A stretch of DNA of 64,000 nucleotides from Paenibacillus sp. JJ-100 (GCF_948329825.1 NZ_CAOJCM010000008.1:1-64000); one strand, 5' to 3'. Positions 27,501-35,381 are shown, counted from the stretch's first letter. Made by a program: numbers and translations. The notes: generated from the letters alone by a model not told the origin.

Positions 27501-27983
27501 TCACGCCAAAAAACAGAGATCGGACGGTATGATTGGATGATTCTGACGGCTCCGATTCGAACATTGATTGGACCTAAAACCAACATCCCGGCTAGTGTCA
27601 ATGTCGACAGGGCTAACGCAGCTATCCAGCATTGGTACGGGGAATACAGTCTACCTGCGGATGTATACGCCGTTCCCAAAGGAACTGACCTCGAACCTCT
27701 TGCCAGACAGAACAAGTTGGATGAAAAGTCTGATACCTTTTTGAAAAATGGATACATCGTCGTTAACTTTAATATCGAGAGTCTACGCAACGGCAATACA
27801 CAGACACCGCATTTGCAATATATCCATGCTCCACTCATGAATCAGTGGCAGTTGGAAGGCTTCAACCGCCCACCTGCATTCATTAACAACAATAGAAGAT
27901 GGCCGCTGAAGGACGGGGACATTGTCTTTTATCATGCGGATCAGTCCAGCCGAAATGACTTTCAGTCCCAAGTACCTCATTAA
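24600..27983 (+). CDS. Large secreted protein with bacterial Ig-like (BIG2) domain
   Basis: 1127 residues, TTG start behind AGGAGG (24588-24593). Signal peptide about 1-30 with cleavage near IQAGG. Residues about 215-305 form a BIG2 Ig-like domain (SSNPSVATVSNSGLVQAVSRG). A Gly/Asn/Asp linker follows (about 306-322), then about 800 residues of beta-rich sequence including a Cys-containing segment (VCDETGCRD). No SLH or sorting motif is visible, so attachment may rely on the SLH neighbour. From memory it resembles Paenibacillus-restricted proteins carrying a DUF5704-type domain, but I could not check this. Function unknown; adhesive or structural surface role inferred. Confidence 0.8.
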   Translation: MKFKALIMGIILLLLSISMVIYPYSYIQAGGGPGPSKPEIPSKYLVPSTASKQQKKVIPVEGVAKTNIGIYIYQVDSLQWRVDGECNNILLNNDSSKNLPVSSTVCINLDLDKEVYKPTAYLDKDNEPHLKSEIVEVSLKPHYMDDTQYYDANRNMPKLVSVDSFNGMNAIFTMKIGGVINPTEFREYHPPKFSADYIFRTDLYWKGQAETTKEINLTPGGQIGLNQTKQLQATVKTKTGDGNFGPETNVNTGSGGTTTWESSNPSVATVSNSGLVQAVSRGSTNITVLWEKDGFELTTRTTISVDQGNGGGNDNGGGDSGSARCAPTIGSPSPGTRVDSSDLDPNATGVIKSDNRDNETFDVLKGIPTSESLYTNAFADHYLFKQAWTKMSGKVTYNCNVTVSYDREWTVSGPEVCDETGCRDGTPIPMNDSVPRPYSFQITRDYSYWTISNLEVYKIAKATMKNYALPGETITMNPSGYVPPTLESRNDTAVESHVVPGQTSSLSYTPNKLTGGLDSPPDVPDDTELLKRIAETNTPQSTVKNDLVKFNNTIIMNDAETSKDGPTPINIPSPTTIGRDVLYTPNHRISSSLLNKANTESSGQIYYDLLPGNVNGGANKVLPIHNINTVTVHTPVVNYAWVSDDQPHNQKTVPDPTRAAIILERPFIVRIPTTGQHLNASSHPGYGNRDYAKYFRIKQVLFSFDVYTADRTQFIPSNTWVNIPVNQLDTTFYLPVWVDEGNYTIEFRNIAENAPASFTEQPDANTNLPHHVASDKIPVDVIGRLYDFHVTDVSDYNWEKVFRTHPGSPEPTGHSYWTGLQSIDGDPRGNSAPFVLPIRPGSHPDQGFRNAAVKTGYHFKFDLKTKGNMFGKQDGIRVTPTFSFISNDGSSRQEVDLYYHRGQERLIRIGSPQDVEKRFVVLNSRLRNVPSIELSDTARYQYTYELSPNERNRLTLAEHMVQMANQTSRQKTEIGRYDWMILTAPIRTLIGPKTNIPASVNVDRANAAIQHWYGEYSLPADVYAVPKGTDLEPLARQNKLDEKSDTFLKNGYIVVNFNIESLRNGNTQTPHLQYIHAPLMNQWQLEGFNRPPAFINNNRRWPLKDGDIVFYHADQSSRNDFQSQVPH

Positions 27984-28091
27984 GAATGATGAATTATGAA
28001 TCAGGAACTAAGAATCAATAATTAAAGATTAAGAAAAAATATTGCCCTGAAAGCGAGACTACTCCAAATCCGGTGTGGACGAGGGAATATT

Positions 28092-28150
28092 AAAAGGGTT
28101 GTCTGGGATCATTCTTGCAATGGATTCACCCCAGACAACCCTTTTCTTTT
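28092..28150 (+). terminator. Strong rho-independent terminator after the surface module
   Basis: A perfect 16-bp stem (28092-28107/28130-28145) and T-rich tail, about 110 bp after the large surface gene. The A-rich opposite flank could also stop the convergent AraC gene. The rest of 27984-28289 shows nothing further. Confidence 0.92.
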
Positions 28151-28289
28151 ACAATTTTGCATAATGAACTCCGTCTATCGACTCCCTGCCATAACAACGA
28201 AGCCTATTGCATCTGCATTTCACCCTTCTACTCTCTTAAGGACAGCGCTGAGGACATCGACTTCTGGTACTAGCAACAAGGGGATGCGG

Positions 28290-29126
28290 CTAGTCACGTA
28301 TTCTCGAACCTTTGGGAGATACTCCCGTTACACGCTTGAACATTTTGGAAAAAAGTAGCGGATCCGTATACCCCACAGAGTGGGCTACTTCACTTACAGA
28401 CAACATCGGATTGCGCAGCAGCTCTGCTGCCCGATTCATGCGATACTCCAGGAAAAAAGCTTGCAATGACTTGCCATATCGCTCTTTGAACAACCCTGAT
28501 AGATACGTTCTGTCTAACCCAACAGCCTGTGCGATATCCAGAATGGAAGTACGCTGACTATACCGATTCTCCATAAACTGCACCGCTTGCCGGATATACG
28601 TCTCTTTCGTGGAAAGGAGCGGATTGTCTTCTTCCTTCATCGGCGAAGATGCGATTAGTGCTGCCATAAGTCGATATAACAAGCTTTGATGCAGGACGTC
28701 CCCTCCAGGAAGTGAGCTCGATCCAGCTTGAACCATCTCATCGTATAACTCTGCCATGATGTCTGCATCGTGAGCCTCGAACACAGGATGCTCCTGGTTT
28801 AGCTGTGCACGCTGCATGAATGCTTTTGCCTGCACACCTCGGAAGCCAAACCATGAATATGTCCAAGGCTCCTGCTCATCTGCCTCATAATGAATAACAG
28901 TGTCCGGTAATATAACAAATCCTTGTCCCTGGCCCAGACGATATTCCCGATCTCCCATATACACTGTGCCATAGCCTTCATGAATGTAATGCACAATATA
29001 GGAATCACGTACCCCCGGCCCCCAATAATGAGCAGGATCACACGCCTCCCATCCATAAAATAATAGCACCAGCTCCATCTGTGTCCAACCTGCAGCAACC
29101 ACATTCATTTCAATTTTCCGACTCAT
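28290..29126 (-). CDS. AraC-family regulator, probable melibiose/alpha-galactoside activator
   Basis: 278 residues: an N-terminal cupin-like sugar-binding/dimerisation domain (about 1-170) and a C-terminal pair of helix-turn-helix motifs (DIAQAVGLDRTYLSGLFKE and SVSEVAHSVGYTDPLLFSKM). The terminal segment SPKGSRIRD is shorter than the usual SPKEYR tail but appears complete. Divergent from melA across a 225-bp gap containing a cre-like site. By analogy with MelR/RafR-type genes it should activate melA in response to an alpha-galactoside. GGAGGGGG lies before the ATG. Confidence 0.88.
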   Translation of the reverse strand: MSRKIEMNVVAAGWTQMELVLLFYGWEACDPAHYWGPGVRDSYIVHYIHEGYGTVYMGDREYRLGQGQGFVILPDTVIHYEADEQEPWTYSWFGFRGVQAKAFMQRAQLNQEHPVFEAHDADIMAELYDEMVQAGSSSLPGGDVLHQSLLYRLMAALIASSPMKEEDNPLLSTKETYIRQAVQFMENRYSQRTSILDIAQAVGLDRTYLSGLFKERYGKSLQAFFLEYRMNRAAELLRNPMLSVSEVAHSVGYTDPLLFSKMFKRVTGVSPKGSRIRD

Positions 29127-29233
29127 GCTCCCCCTCCTATCGGCTATAACACTCCAGTCATTCTATACTTGTCTCACGCTTTTTCACTTGTAATTAGATT
29201 AAATTATAACAGGTATACAGCGCATATTCCTCA

Positions 29234-29247
29234 TGAAAACGGAAACA
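29234..29247 (+). promoter_or_regulatory. Candidate cre site upstream of melA
   Basis: TGAAAACGGAAACA matches the cre consensus with one mismatch (T to A in the second half). It lies about 105 bp before melA and about 108 bp from the AraC start, within the shared divergent region. Confidence 0.5.
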
Positions 29248-29351
29248 TAAATGGGATTATGCCATGTTTGGAAGGGGTTGAACCATAGTGATATTTACCT
29301 ATTCGGCCTATAGTTGGGGTACAACATTTTTTCGGAAAGGATGAACTTGAG

Positions 29352-30650
29352 ATGAACAAAATTACGTTTCTTGGTGCAGGCAGCACCGTGTTTGTGAAAA
29401 ATGTATTGGGTGATGTCATGATGACGGAGGCCTTGCAGGACTTTGAACTCGCCTTATTCGATATCGATGCTGAACGTCTAAGTGACTCGGAGCGCTTGTT
29501 AACAAGCTTGGCGCAATCACTGGGAAGCCGCTGTTCCGTCAAGACATACCATGACCGCAAGGAAGCACTTCGCGGAGCTAAATATGTCATCAATGCCATC
29601 CAGGTGGGCGGGTATGACCCGTGTACGATCACCGATTTTGAAATCCCTAAGAAATATGGCTTGCGTCAAACCATTGCTGATACCCTCGGCATAGGCGGCA
29701 TTTTCCGTAACCTGCGTACCATCCCGGTAATGCTTGATTTCGCCAAGGACATGCAGGAAGTATGCCCGGACGCCTGGTTCCTGAATTACACGAACCCGAT
29801 GGCTGTCCTCACCAACGTGATGAACGTACATGGTGGGATCAAAACAATTGGACTTTGTCATAGCGTACAGGTCTGTGTACCACATCTGTTCGATGCGCTG
29901 GGCATTGACCAGACAGGTGTCGTTGCCAAAATTGCCGGGATCAACCATATGGCATGGCTGCTGGAAGTGACAAAGGATGGCGTTGATCTGTATCCAGAGA
30001 TCAAACGCCTGGCGAGACAGAAACAGCAGGAAACCCATGACGACATGGTACGTTACGAGCTGATGCATCGCTTCGGTTACTATGTCACTGAATCCTCCGA
30101 GCATAACGCAGAGTATCATCCGTATTTCATCAAACGGAACTACCCGGAGCTGATCGAGCGCTTCAACATTCCGCTGGACGAGTATCCGCGCCGCTGTGTA
30201 AACCAGATTGCAGAGTGGAAGGACATGCGGGAGAAGTTGTTTGCGAGTGAAAACATCCAGCATACGCGCAGCCGGGAATATGCTTCGCATATCATCGAGG
30301 CGATGGAAACAGATCGTCCATATAAAATCGGCGGTAATGTCATGAACAACGGACTCATCACGAACCTGCCACGCGAAGCTTGTGTCGAAGTGCCTTGTCT
30401 AGTTGATGGTTCTGGCATTAGCCCCACATACATTGGTGACCTGCCACCACAGCTGGCAGCGCTGAACCGCACGAACATCAACACCCAATTGCTGACCATT
30501 GAAGCGGCGATGACGGGTAAAAAAGAGCACATCTATCATGCGGCTATGCTTGACCCGCATACGGCTGCTGAACTGTCTATGGACGACATCGTGGCCATGT
30601 GTGACGACTTGATTGAGGCTCACGGTGACTGGCTGCCGAAATTCTCATAA
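29352..30650 (+). CDS. melA: GH4 alpha-galactosidase (MelA)
   Basis: 432 residues of glycoside hydrolase family 4, which uses NAD+ and Mn2+ in an oxidation-elimination mechanism. Seen: the N-terminal Rossmann loop FLGAGST, the metal-binding Cys in LCHSVQ and the His of EHNAEYHPYF. In GH4 the residues after the metal-binding Cys track substrate class, and CHSV is the alpha-galactosidase pattern. It is cytoplasmic, and no transporter is adjacent, so uptake must be encoded elsewhere. Ribosome binding site GAAAGGATG. A terminator lies at 30717-30768. Regulated by the divergent AraC protein and probably CcpA. Confidence 0.93.
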   Translation: MNKITFLGAGSTVFVKNVLGDVMMTEALQDFELALFDIDAERLSDSERLLTSLAQSLGSRCSVKTYHDRKEALRGAKYVINAIQVGGYDPCTITDFEIPKKYGLRQTIADTLGIGGIFRNLRTIPVMLDFAKDMQEVCPDAWFLNYTNPMAVLTNVMNVHGGIKTIGLCHSVQVCVPHLFDALGIDQTGVVAKIAGINHMAWLLEVTKDGVDLYPEIKRLARQKQQETHDDMVRYELMHRFGYYVTESSEHNAEYHPYFIKRNYPELIERFNIPLDEYPRRCVNQIAEWKDMREKLFASENIQHTRSREYASHIIEAMETDRPYKIGGNVMNNGLITNLPREACVEVPCLVDGSGISPTYIGDLPPQLAALNRTNINTQLLTIEAAMTGKKEHIYHAAMLDPHTAAELSMDDIVAMCDDLIEAHGDWLPKFS

Positions 30651-30716
30651 TCTAAACATCGATATATACAATCCAAGAAAGGCGAGCCGAGATACACAAA
30701 CCAAGACAGACAAAAC

Positions 30717-30768
30717 AAGCACTGTTCCTTTCAAAACTGAAGGGAACAGTGCTTTCTACTTTATTTTA
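30717..30768 (+). terminator. Rho-independent terminator of melA
   Basis: A 12-bp perfect stem AAGCACTGTTCC (30717-30728) with 30743-30754, then a T-rich tail. Confidence 0.88.
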
Positions 30769-30969
30769 ATAAAACTGCAAGAAAGTCATATACTTCCCTT
30801 GTTTGATATCCCTAAACGGATACATCCCTCTACTCAACCACACTGTATAATGTTTGTAACTTCATTGAGTAGGCAGCAAAAAACGGTATCCTTCCCCGGT
30901 TCTGTCTGGATATAGATTGGACAAGTTGGATCTTCCCAGGGGTCAAGGAATGTCTTGGTGTGTAAAAAA

Positions 30970-31015
30970 ACGTTAAAAAAGACCCGCTCAGGGTTAAGCT
31001 GAGAAAACCGGGTCT
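30970..31015 (-). terminator. Rho-independent terminator of the HTH-ImmA operon
   Basis: Minus strand: outer 7-bp stem (31009-31015/30980-30986) and inner CTCAG/CTGAG pairing, followed by TTTTTT. Located about 40 bp after the ImmA stop. Confidence 0.82.
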
Positions 31016-31052
31016 ATTTTAGATAATTCAAATCATAAAATGAATAGGAAGC

Positions 31053-32258
31053 TTATCCATTTTTAAAGCTGCGATTGGGTATAGCGTTCAGATCATGAAC
31101 TTTTACCGTTGGACTACTCGTCATATACTTGTTAAAGAACTCCGTCTTAATTCCGGTCATATGGTGAAAGAAGGAGGTCTCCACCTTCCAATCCTGCTCT
31201 ATCATATATCGAATATCGACAAGTCCTTTATTTGCAAGAAGATCGATAATGGTTCGAATCCGCATAGGTGTCTGCAAGGGAATCGTCTGATCAAACGGCT
31301 CTCTCTCCAGATATCCTCTTCGATGCATGGCTGCATAAAAATTACGATGAGCTTTGGCATCCATCAATCCCAGATTGGCTGCACGATAACCTAACACTTG
31401 CAACGATGTTTTCCATTTATTTTTTAACTCAAGATAATGATCCGGATTAGTCATTTGGGAGATAGCCTGCATATCCTGTGTAAACTCTTCTTCTGGCAAT
31501 AAAAATGCACCGGCAAACAGATTGGCTTCATTCTCAATCTCTCTATGTTCTTTCCGATCTAAATTCACGAATTCCAGACGGTAGTGAAGTAACAAATGGC
31601 CTAGTTCATGAGCTATATCAAAATTCCTACGTACAGCCGACCGCTTAATGTTGCCTAGAATAATGAACGGTCGATCCTCTCTCGTCCACAAACTGTATGC
31701 ATCTATTCCTTCCCCAATCGCCTTTTCAAAGACATACACTCCGCTTTTTTCAATCCAGAACATCAGGTTTTCATTGGTCGATCTCTCCAGATTTAATCGC
31801 TGTCTTGCAAGCTTTGCTATATGTTGAATTTGTGCTGTGCGATCGTCGTGTGATTGATTCATGTATTGAATTGCTTCTTCCCTGAGCTGAATAATCTTCA
31901 AGGTAGGAAGACTAATCTGAGACGTAATATAGTTTACAAAGGTATCCAGGTACTCCACATGCTTTGCCTCGGTTTGCGTTTTGGATATCACATTCATTAC
32001 TTTGGATCGATATGCAATGTCCATTACATTGATATTGGCTGCATTATTACGTTCAGCCAGTTTGTCCTTCTCATAAAAATACTTGCTTTTGACGCTGAAA
32101 ATCCGTTTTAATTCATTAACGATAGGCACTTTGGGGGAAGTGTACGCATTTTCATACTGCCAGACCGCCTGCTCGGTCACACCCAGTTTTTCGGAAAGCT
32201 CTTTTCTCGAATAACCATGCATGATGCGCAAGTTGGTCAGATTTTCACCCATGAACAC
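31053..32258 (-). CDS. XRE helix-turn-helix fused to ImmA/IrrE metallopeptidase
   Basis: 401 residues. The N-terminus is an XRE-type DNA-binding domain (LTNLRIMHGYSRKELSEKLGVTEQAVWQYE). Residues about 150-290 are a zinc metallopeptidase with the HEXXH motif in FDIAHELGHLLLHY and a downstream Glu ligand helix in EIENEANLFAGAFLLP. GTG at 32258 is preferred because GGAGG lies 7 bp upstream; the ATG two codons later would be 13 bp away. ImmA cleaves the ICEBs1 repressor and IrrE controls the Deinococcus damage response, so an HTH-protease fusion suggests a self-contained stress-triggered switch. It lies 31 bp downstream of its AT-rich partner gene. Confidence 0.9.
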   Translation of the reverse strand: MFMGENLTNLRIMHGYSRKELSEKLGVTEQAVWQYENAYTSPKVPIVNELKRIFSVKSKYFYEKDKLAERNNAANINVMDIAYRSKVMNVISKTQTEAKHVEYLDTFVNYITSQISLPTLKIIQLREEAIQYMNQSHDDRTAQIQHIAKLARQRLNLERSTNENLMFWIEKSGVYVFEKAIGEGIDAYSLWTREDRPFIILGNIKRSAVRRNFDIAHELGHLLLHYRLEFVNLDRKEHREIENEANLFAGAFLLPEEEFTQDMQAISQMTNPDHYLELKNKWKTSLQVLGYRAANLGLMDAKAHRNFYAAMHRRGYLEREPFDQTIPLQTPMRIRTIIDLLANKGLVDIRYMIEQDWKVETSFFHHMTGIKTEFFNKYMTSSPTVKVHDLNAIPNRSFKNG

Positions 32259-32289
32259 ACGGTTCCCTCCTTATTAGACTACGGGTCGG

Positions 32290-33054
32290 TTACCCCTGCC
32301 GTTCTTCTTCCAAAATTTCAATATCATATGCTGCCGGATCAAGAATATCATCCAGGTCAGGTGCGAGAACTTCACGTTCTTGTTCACTAAGTTCAGCGCC
32401 CGAGATGAGATCAGACAGATCTTCTATAAAATAGGCTATATTATCATGTGGGTTAGGCAAATAGTGCTTCACCTCGGAAATTTGATATGCATCATCAATA
32501 CCATAGGTAAGGATGTGAAATTCATTGTACGTTGAGGACAGTTGTTTAATTTCTTCTTTCACACGTGTAACTTGGCTTACTTGAATGGGCAAGGAAAGTT
32601 GGACCACCTTCTCGGTCTGATCTGCTTCATCCATGGGTGGATCTGTCGGGAAATCCAAATTCACATTAATTTTGGACAGATCATGTAAGTATGTGCGCAT
32701 TGCCCCTTTACGATCATTGCCCATAGGTAGTTTTGCCCGAGAAAAACATTTTTCATTAAAGTACGCCGCATTTTTAATCAAAAATAGAACTTTGGAGTCC
32801 TTATGTGTGAATTGAAGATAATCCCAGGTTAGACCTGCTTTGGACTTTTTATGTGTAAATGCCTGTCCCTTATCTTCTTTGCAATATTCAGCGATTTTAC
32901 TCTCTATAAAATTGCCCTTTGTCCAAGCAAATGCTGAACTAATCTCCATGTGATCTCGTCGATCTATACGGTGCTCAATATATTCCCTATAACCTTCAAT
33001 AATTGCTTTGACAATCATCTGACTATGCTGAGGCTTGAATTTATATTGTTCCAT
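32290..33054 (-). CDS. Protein of unknown function, partner of HTH-ImmA
   Basis: 254 residues, start at the ATG at 33054, 8 bp from GGAG (33063-33066). I do not recognise a catalytic motif. The N-terminal half is basic and helical (a conserved-looking WTKGNFIESKIAEYC segment and a Lys-rich stretch). The C-terminal 40 residues are strongly acidic (EREVLAPDLDDILDPAAYD). It is distinctly more AT-rich than the flanking housekeeping genes and sits in an operon with the HTH-ImmA gene, an arrangement seen in toxin-antitoxin-like and mobile-element regulatory pairs. It may belong to a DUF family near DUF5986 (recollection, unverified). It could be the ImmA substrate, an effector, or a co-regulator. 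Confidence 0.75.
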   Translation of the reverse strand: MEQYKFKPQHSQMIVKAIIEGYREYIEHRIDRRDHMEISSAFAWTKGNFIESKIAEYCKEDKGQAFTHKKSKAGLTWDYLQFTHKDSKVLFLIKNAAYFNEKCFSRAKLPMGNDRKGAMRTYLHDLSKINVNLDFPTDPPMDEADQTEKVVQLSLPIQVSQVTRVKEEIKQLSSTYNEFHILTYGIDDAYQISEVKHYLPNPHDNIAYFIEDLSDLISGAELSEQEREVLAPDLDDILDPAAYDIEILEEERQG

Positions 33055-33114
33055 ATATATCACTCCGATTCAGAAGTTATAAAGGCTTCCTTTATTTTAA
33101 ATGATATAGTAACG

Positions 33115-33136
33115 ATAAGATATGATTTTTTCTTAT
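33115..33136. promoter_or_regulatory. Inverted repeat upstream of the HTH-ImmA operon
   Basis: ATAAGA (33115-33120) and TCTTAT (33131-33136) separated by 10 bp, about 60-80 bp upstream of the first gene of the operon. A possible operator for the XRE domain; the half-sites are short and AT-rich. Confidence 0.3.
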
Positions 33137-33172
33137 ATTTTTAAAGTAACTTGGCTTATTCTATACTAATAT

Positions 33173-33712
33173 CTACCCAAACGGATTCTGTGCCCACTGC
33201 GTCAGTCTTTTTTTGGTAATCTGTCCATGTGAAGTGTGCATGATAACCTGTCCCTGATCCAGCAGCAGTACCTGCGGTGACTCATGACGTACCTCGGTTT
33301 CTTCCGCGATACGCCGGGATAACGAACGATTCTCAATGACCTTCACCATACAGTATTCCATGTCCTGTTTTGGATCGGATGCATTGGTGCCTACAAACGC
33401 CATAAACTCCCGATACGCTCGTGCGCTTACTGGACAGGTTGTGCTATGTTTCAAAAGCAGCACCGGATGCTCCTGCGAACGTTGAAGTACTTCTTGCCAA
33501 TCCCCCAGCTTATGCAGTTCCCGCACATGCTCGATTAACATCTCATGCGAATCGGCTCCCGTACGTCTGCTGACCACCGAACCGATTACCACGCCAAGAG
33601 CAGCACCAAAAGCGATGCCCAGTCCAATCTGCCCCGTAGCTGTACCCAAGCTAACCCCAAGCGCCACACCCACCGCGAGCCAAAGTGCTTGATGGTTTAC
33701 CTTCTTCTCCAC
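33173..33712 (-). CDS. ytxJ: YtxJ-type bacillithiol-system redox protein with N-terminal membrane domain
   Basis: 179 residues, GTG start behind AAAGGAT. Residues about 8-48 form a glycine-zipper-like hydrophobic hairpin (LAVGVALGVSLGTATG), absent from the roughly 108-residue YtxJ of B. subtilis, which suggests membrane anchoring. Residues about 65-179 match YtxJ: thioredoxin-like fold with Cys93 in HSTTCPVSARAY. The motif has a single Cys, as in monothiol bacilliredoxins that remove bacillithiol from proteins. It is a single-gene unit. The membrane fusion is the odd point. Confidence 0.85.
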   Translation of the reverse strand: MEKKVNHQALWLAVGVALGVSLGTATGQIGLGIAFGAALGVVIGSVVSRRTGADSHEMLIEHVRELHKLGDWQEVLQRSQEHPVLLLKHSTTCPVSARAYREFMAFVGTNASDPKQDMEYCMVKVIENRSLSRRIAEETEVRHESPQVLLLDQGQVIMHTSHGQITKKRLTQWAQNPFG

Positions 33713-33948
33713 AAAACGTCATCCTTTCTCTAAGTATGTAACCAGCCATTCAAAGCTATATAAATGAAACGAAAGACATCTCCACGAAAACTTCCCGATC
33801 ACATTTCTATTAAATATTTTGTTCAAATTATAGCACAGCCCCTGCATACAAGCTTTCAGAATCTGCATCTTTCGGGTACATATTGTGATACACTGATGTT
33901 AATTTGGAAACGATGAACATAAGAGCAACTGAAAGGCGGAAATTCAAT

Positions 33949-34815
33949 ATGACATACGCTTTTACCATTGAACCACCGGAATATTATGCGCTGGACAACG
34001 AGCAAGAGTTAATGGCCAAGTGTCAGGAATGGGGTCTAATCTCGGCCAAAGCGACCAAACTCAAAACGTTCTATTATAAAGGAAACGGGCTGAACCTACC
34101 CTGCACCATTCTGGGCTTTGTAGATCACATGACAGCTGTCATCGAACTGGATAACGGGCAAAAACACTGCATTCACCCATCCTATCTGAAAGAAATGCAG
34201 GCTTCTGCTTACAGCACCAGAGGTTTAAGCGGAGCGGCGGCTGAACCGAAAAAGGCAGATGAGCCGGTATCTTCAGGCAGCACATCTAAGACTGTACAAG
34301 CACCTGATTCTGCTGAAACATCTGTTAAGGCTGACTCGCCAACCGAGTTGTATAGTCTGGAGGATGACATGGATGGACTAGAATCCTTCTCCGGGCTCAA
34401 GGGAGATCCCGATGGATTGGTGGAAGAGTATATCGGGCCTCAGAAAGAGGATAGTGGTGCGCCTTCGGGAAGCAAACCCAAAACCAAAGCAGCTCCGAAA
34501 ACAAAGGCCGTCAAAATTGATCTGCCAGATGGCAAGGTGAAGATGAGCGCAGTCGTCAAAGAATTTACGACGGTACCGAATCATTTCTCGGACAATGATG
34601 ACGAAGTTATCATTTATGAGTCCGTGACGATCACTGAGCCTGATGTCATCGAGGTAGGCGAAGCGTGGTCAAGCCACAGTGCAACGATGAAGAAACAGGA
34701 GCTGGAAGTCGGCGATGTGCTAACCTTTGAAGCCAAAATCATTAAGAAAAAGCTGACCCGCAACCCTGTGCCTTATAAGATCAACAACCCGTCCAAAATC
34801 CAGAAGGAAGACTAG
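33949..34815 (+). CDS. Protein of unknown function with disordered linker and OB-like C-terminus
   Basis: About 288 residues from the ATG at 33949 (AAAGGCGGA upstream); an in-frame ATG at 33904 lacks a ribosome binding site. The N-terminal 85 residues form a compact domain (FTIEPPEYYALDNE...). Residues about 90-200 are Ser/Pro/Lys/Glu-rich and probably disordered. The final 90 residues (VKMSAVVKEF...GDVLTFEAKIIKKKLTRNP...NNPSKI) resemble OB-fold nucleic-acid-binding segments seen in phage and Bacillus proteins. No enzyme motif seen. A strong terminator follows. Confidence 0.65.
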   Translation: MTYAFTIEPPEYYALDNEQELMAKCQEWGLISAKATKLKTFYYKGNGLNLPCTILGFVDHMTAVIELDNGQKHCIHPSYLKEMQASAYSTRGLSGAAAEPKKADEPVSSGSTSKTVQAPDSAETSVKADSPTELYSLEDDMDGLESFSGLKGDPDGLVEEYIGPQKEDSGAPSGSKPKTKAAPKTKAVKIDLPDGKVKMSAVVKEFTTVPNHFSDNDDEVIIYESVTITEPDVIEVGEAWSSHSATMKKQELEVGDVLTFEAKIIKKKLTRNPVPYKINNPSKIQKED

Positions 34816-34836
34816 CCTTATTTTCAAAAAAAGCAA

Positions 34837-34882
34837 ACCGAAAAACCTCCATGCTGCAATTCGTAGCAATCGGAGGTTTTTT
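34837..34882 (+). terminator. Rho-independent terminator, possibly bidirectional
   Basis: A 9-bp stem AAAACCTCC (34842-34850) with GGAGGTTTT (34872-34880), an inner TGCT/AGCA pairing, and a T-run on the plus strand. A shorter T-run on the minus strand could serve the convergent gene at 34946. Confidence 0.85.
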
Positions 34883-34945
34883 GTCATGACAAAAACTATT
34901 CTCTCTTATGAGAATTGCCTTAATTATAGAGAAATGGACTTATAT

Positions 34946-35272
34946 CTAATTCTTATCCTTGATGTCTGCAACGACTTGAAATCCTTTTGCTTCACCTGTC
35001 AGATATCCCTGCTCATAAGTATCAATTCCCTCTGAAGTAATATGAACTGCAACCATCTCATCTTCACCATCTACAGGTTGAGCAATGATATATCCCTTAT
35101 CAAGTAAGTATGATATCGCTCTATGTTTTTCAATATGTTCCGTTTGATAGAATACGTTTTTAGGTGCCAAGATGGAAGTATTCTCGGTAAACCAATTCGA
35201 ATAAAGCTCTTCTAGAATATTATACCTTTCTTGTATTCTTTCTTTGATCTTGATCTCTAATTCATCGAGCAT
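34946..35272 (-). CDS. Small winged-helix-like protein of unknown function
   Basis: 108 residues. An N-terminal charged helix is followed by a segment that reads like a winged helix (HRAISYLLDKGYIIAQPVDGEDEMVAVHITSEGIDTYE), reminiscent of the YjcQ family in Bacillus. GGTGG lies upstream. No membrane segment or catalytic motif. It could be a small DNA-binding regulator, but no target is suggested by context. The upstream gene is closed off by its own terminator (35286-35316). Confidence 0.6.
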   Translation of the reverse strand: MLDELEIKIKERIQERYNILEELYSNWFTENTSILAPKNVFYQTEHIEKHRAISYLLDKGYIIAQPVDGEDEMVAVHITSEGIDTYEQGYLTGEAKGFQVVADIKDKN

Positions 35273-35285
35273 AATCTACACCACC

Positions 35286-35316
35286 TTAAAAATATAAGAG
35301 CCTCGGTTAGAGGCTC
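35286..35316 (-). terminator. Rho-independent terminator of the VOC gene
   Basis: Minus strand: GAGCCTC, 5-nt loop, GAGGCTC (35298-35304/35310-35316), then TTATATTTTT. Confidence 0.8.
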
Positions 35317-35381
35317 CTACATATCGATCTTTTATTCAAATGAGGGAATGAATATTCTCTGTTGTTTAATTCCTTCTATGC

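Larger units (their letters stand above)
30651..31052. other. Intergenic region with two terminators
   Basis: 402 bp between melA and the HTH-ImmA gene. It holds the melA terminator (30717-30768) and a minus-strand terminator (30970-31015). The 200 bp in between show no supported gene. Confidence 0.55.

Noticed and set aside
30613..30915. Plus-strand open frame of about 100 codons after melA
   Set aside because: It starts inside melA, spans the melA terminator, and its product has no protein-like features.
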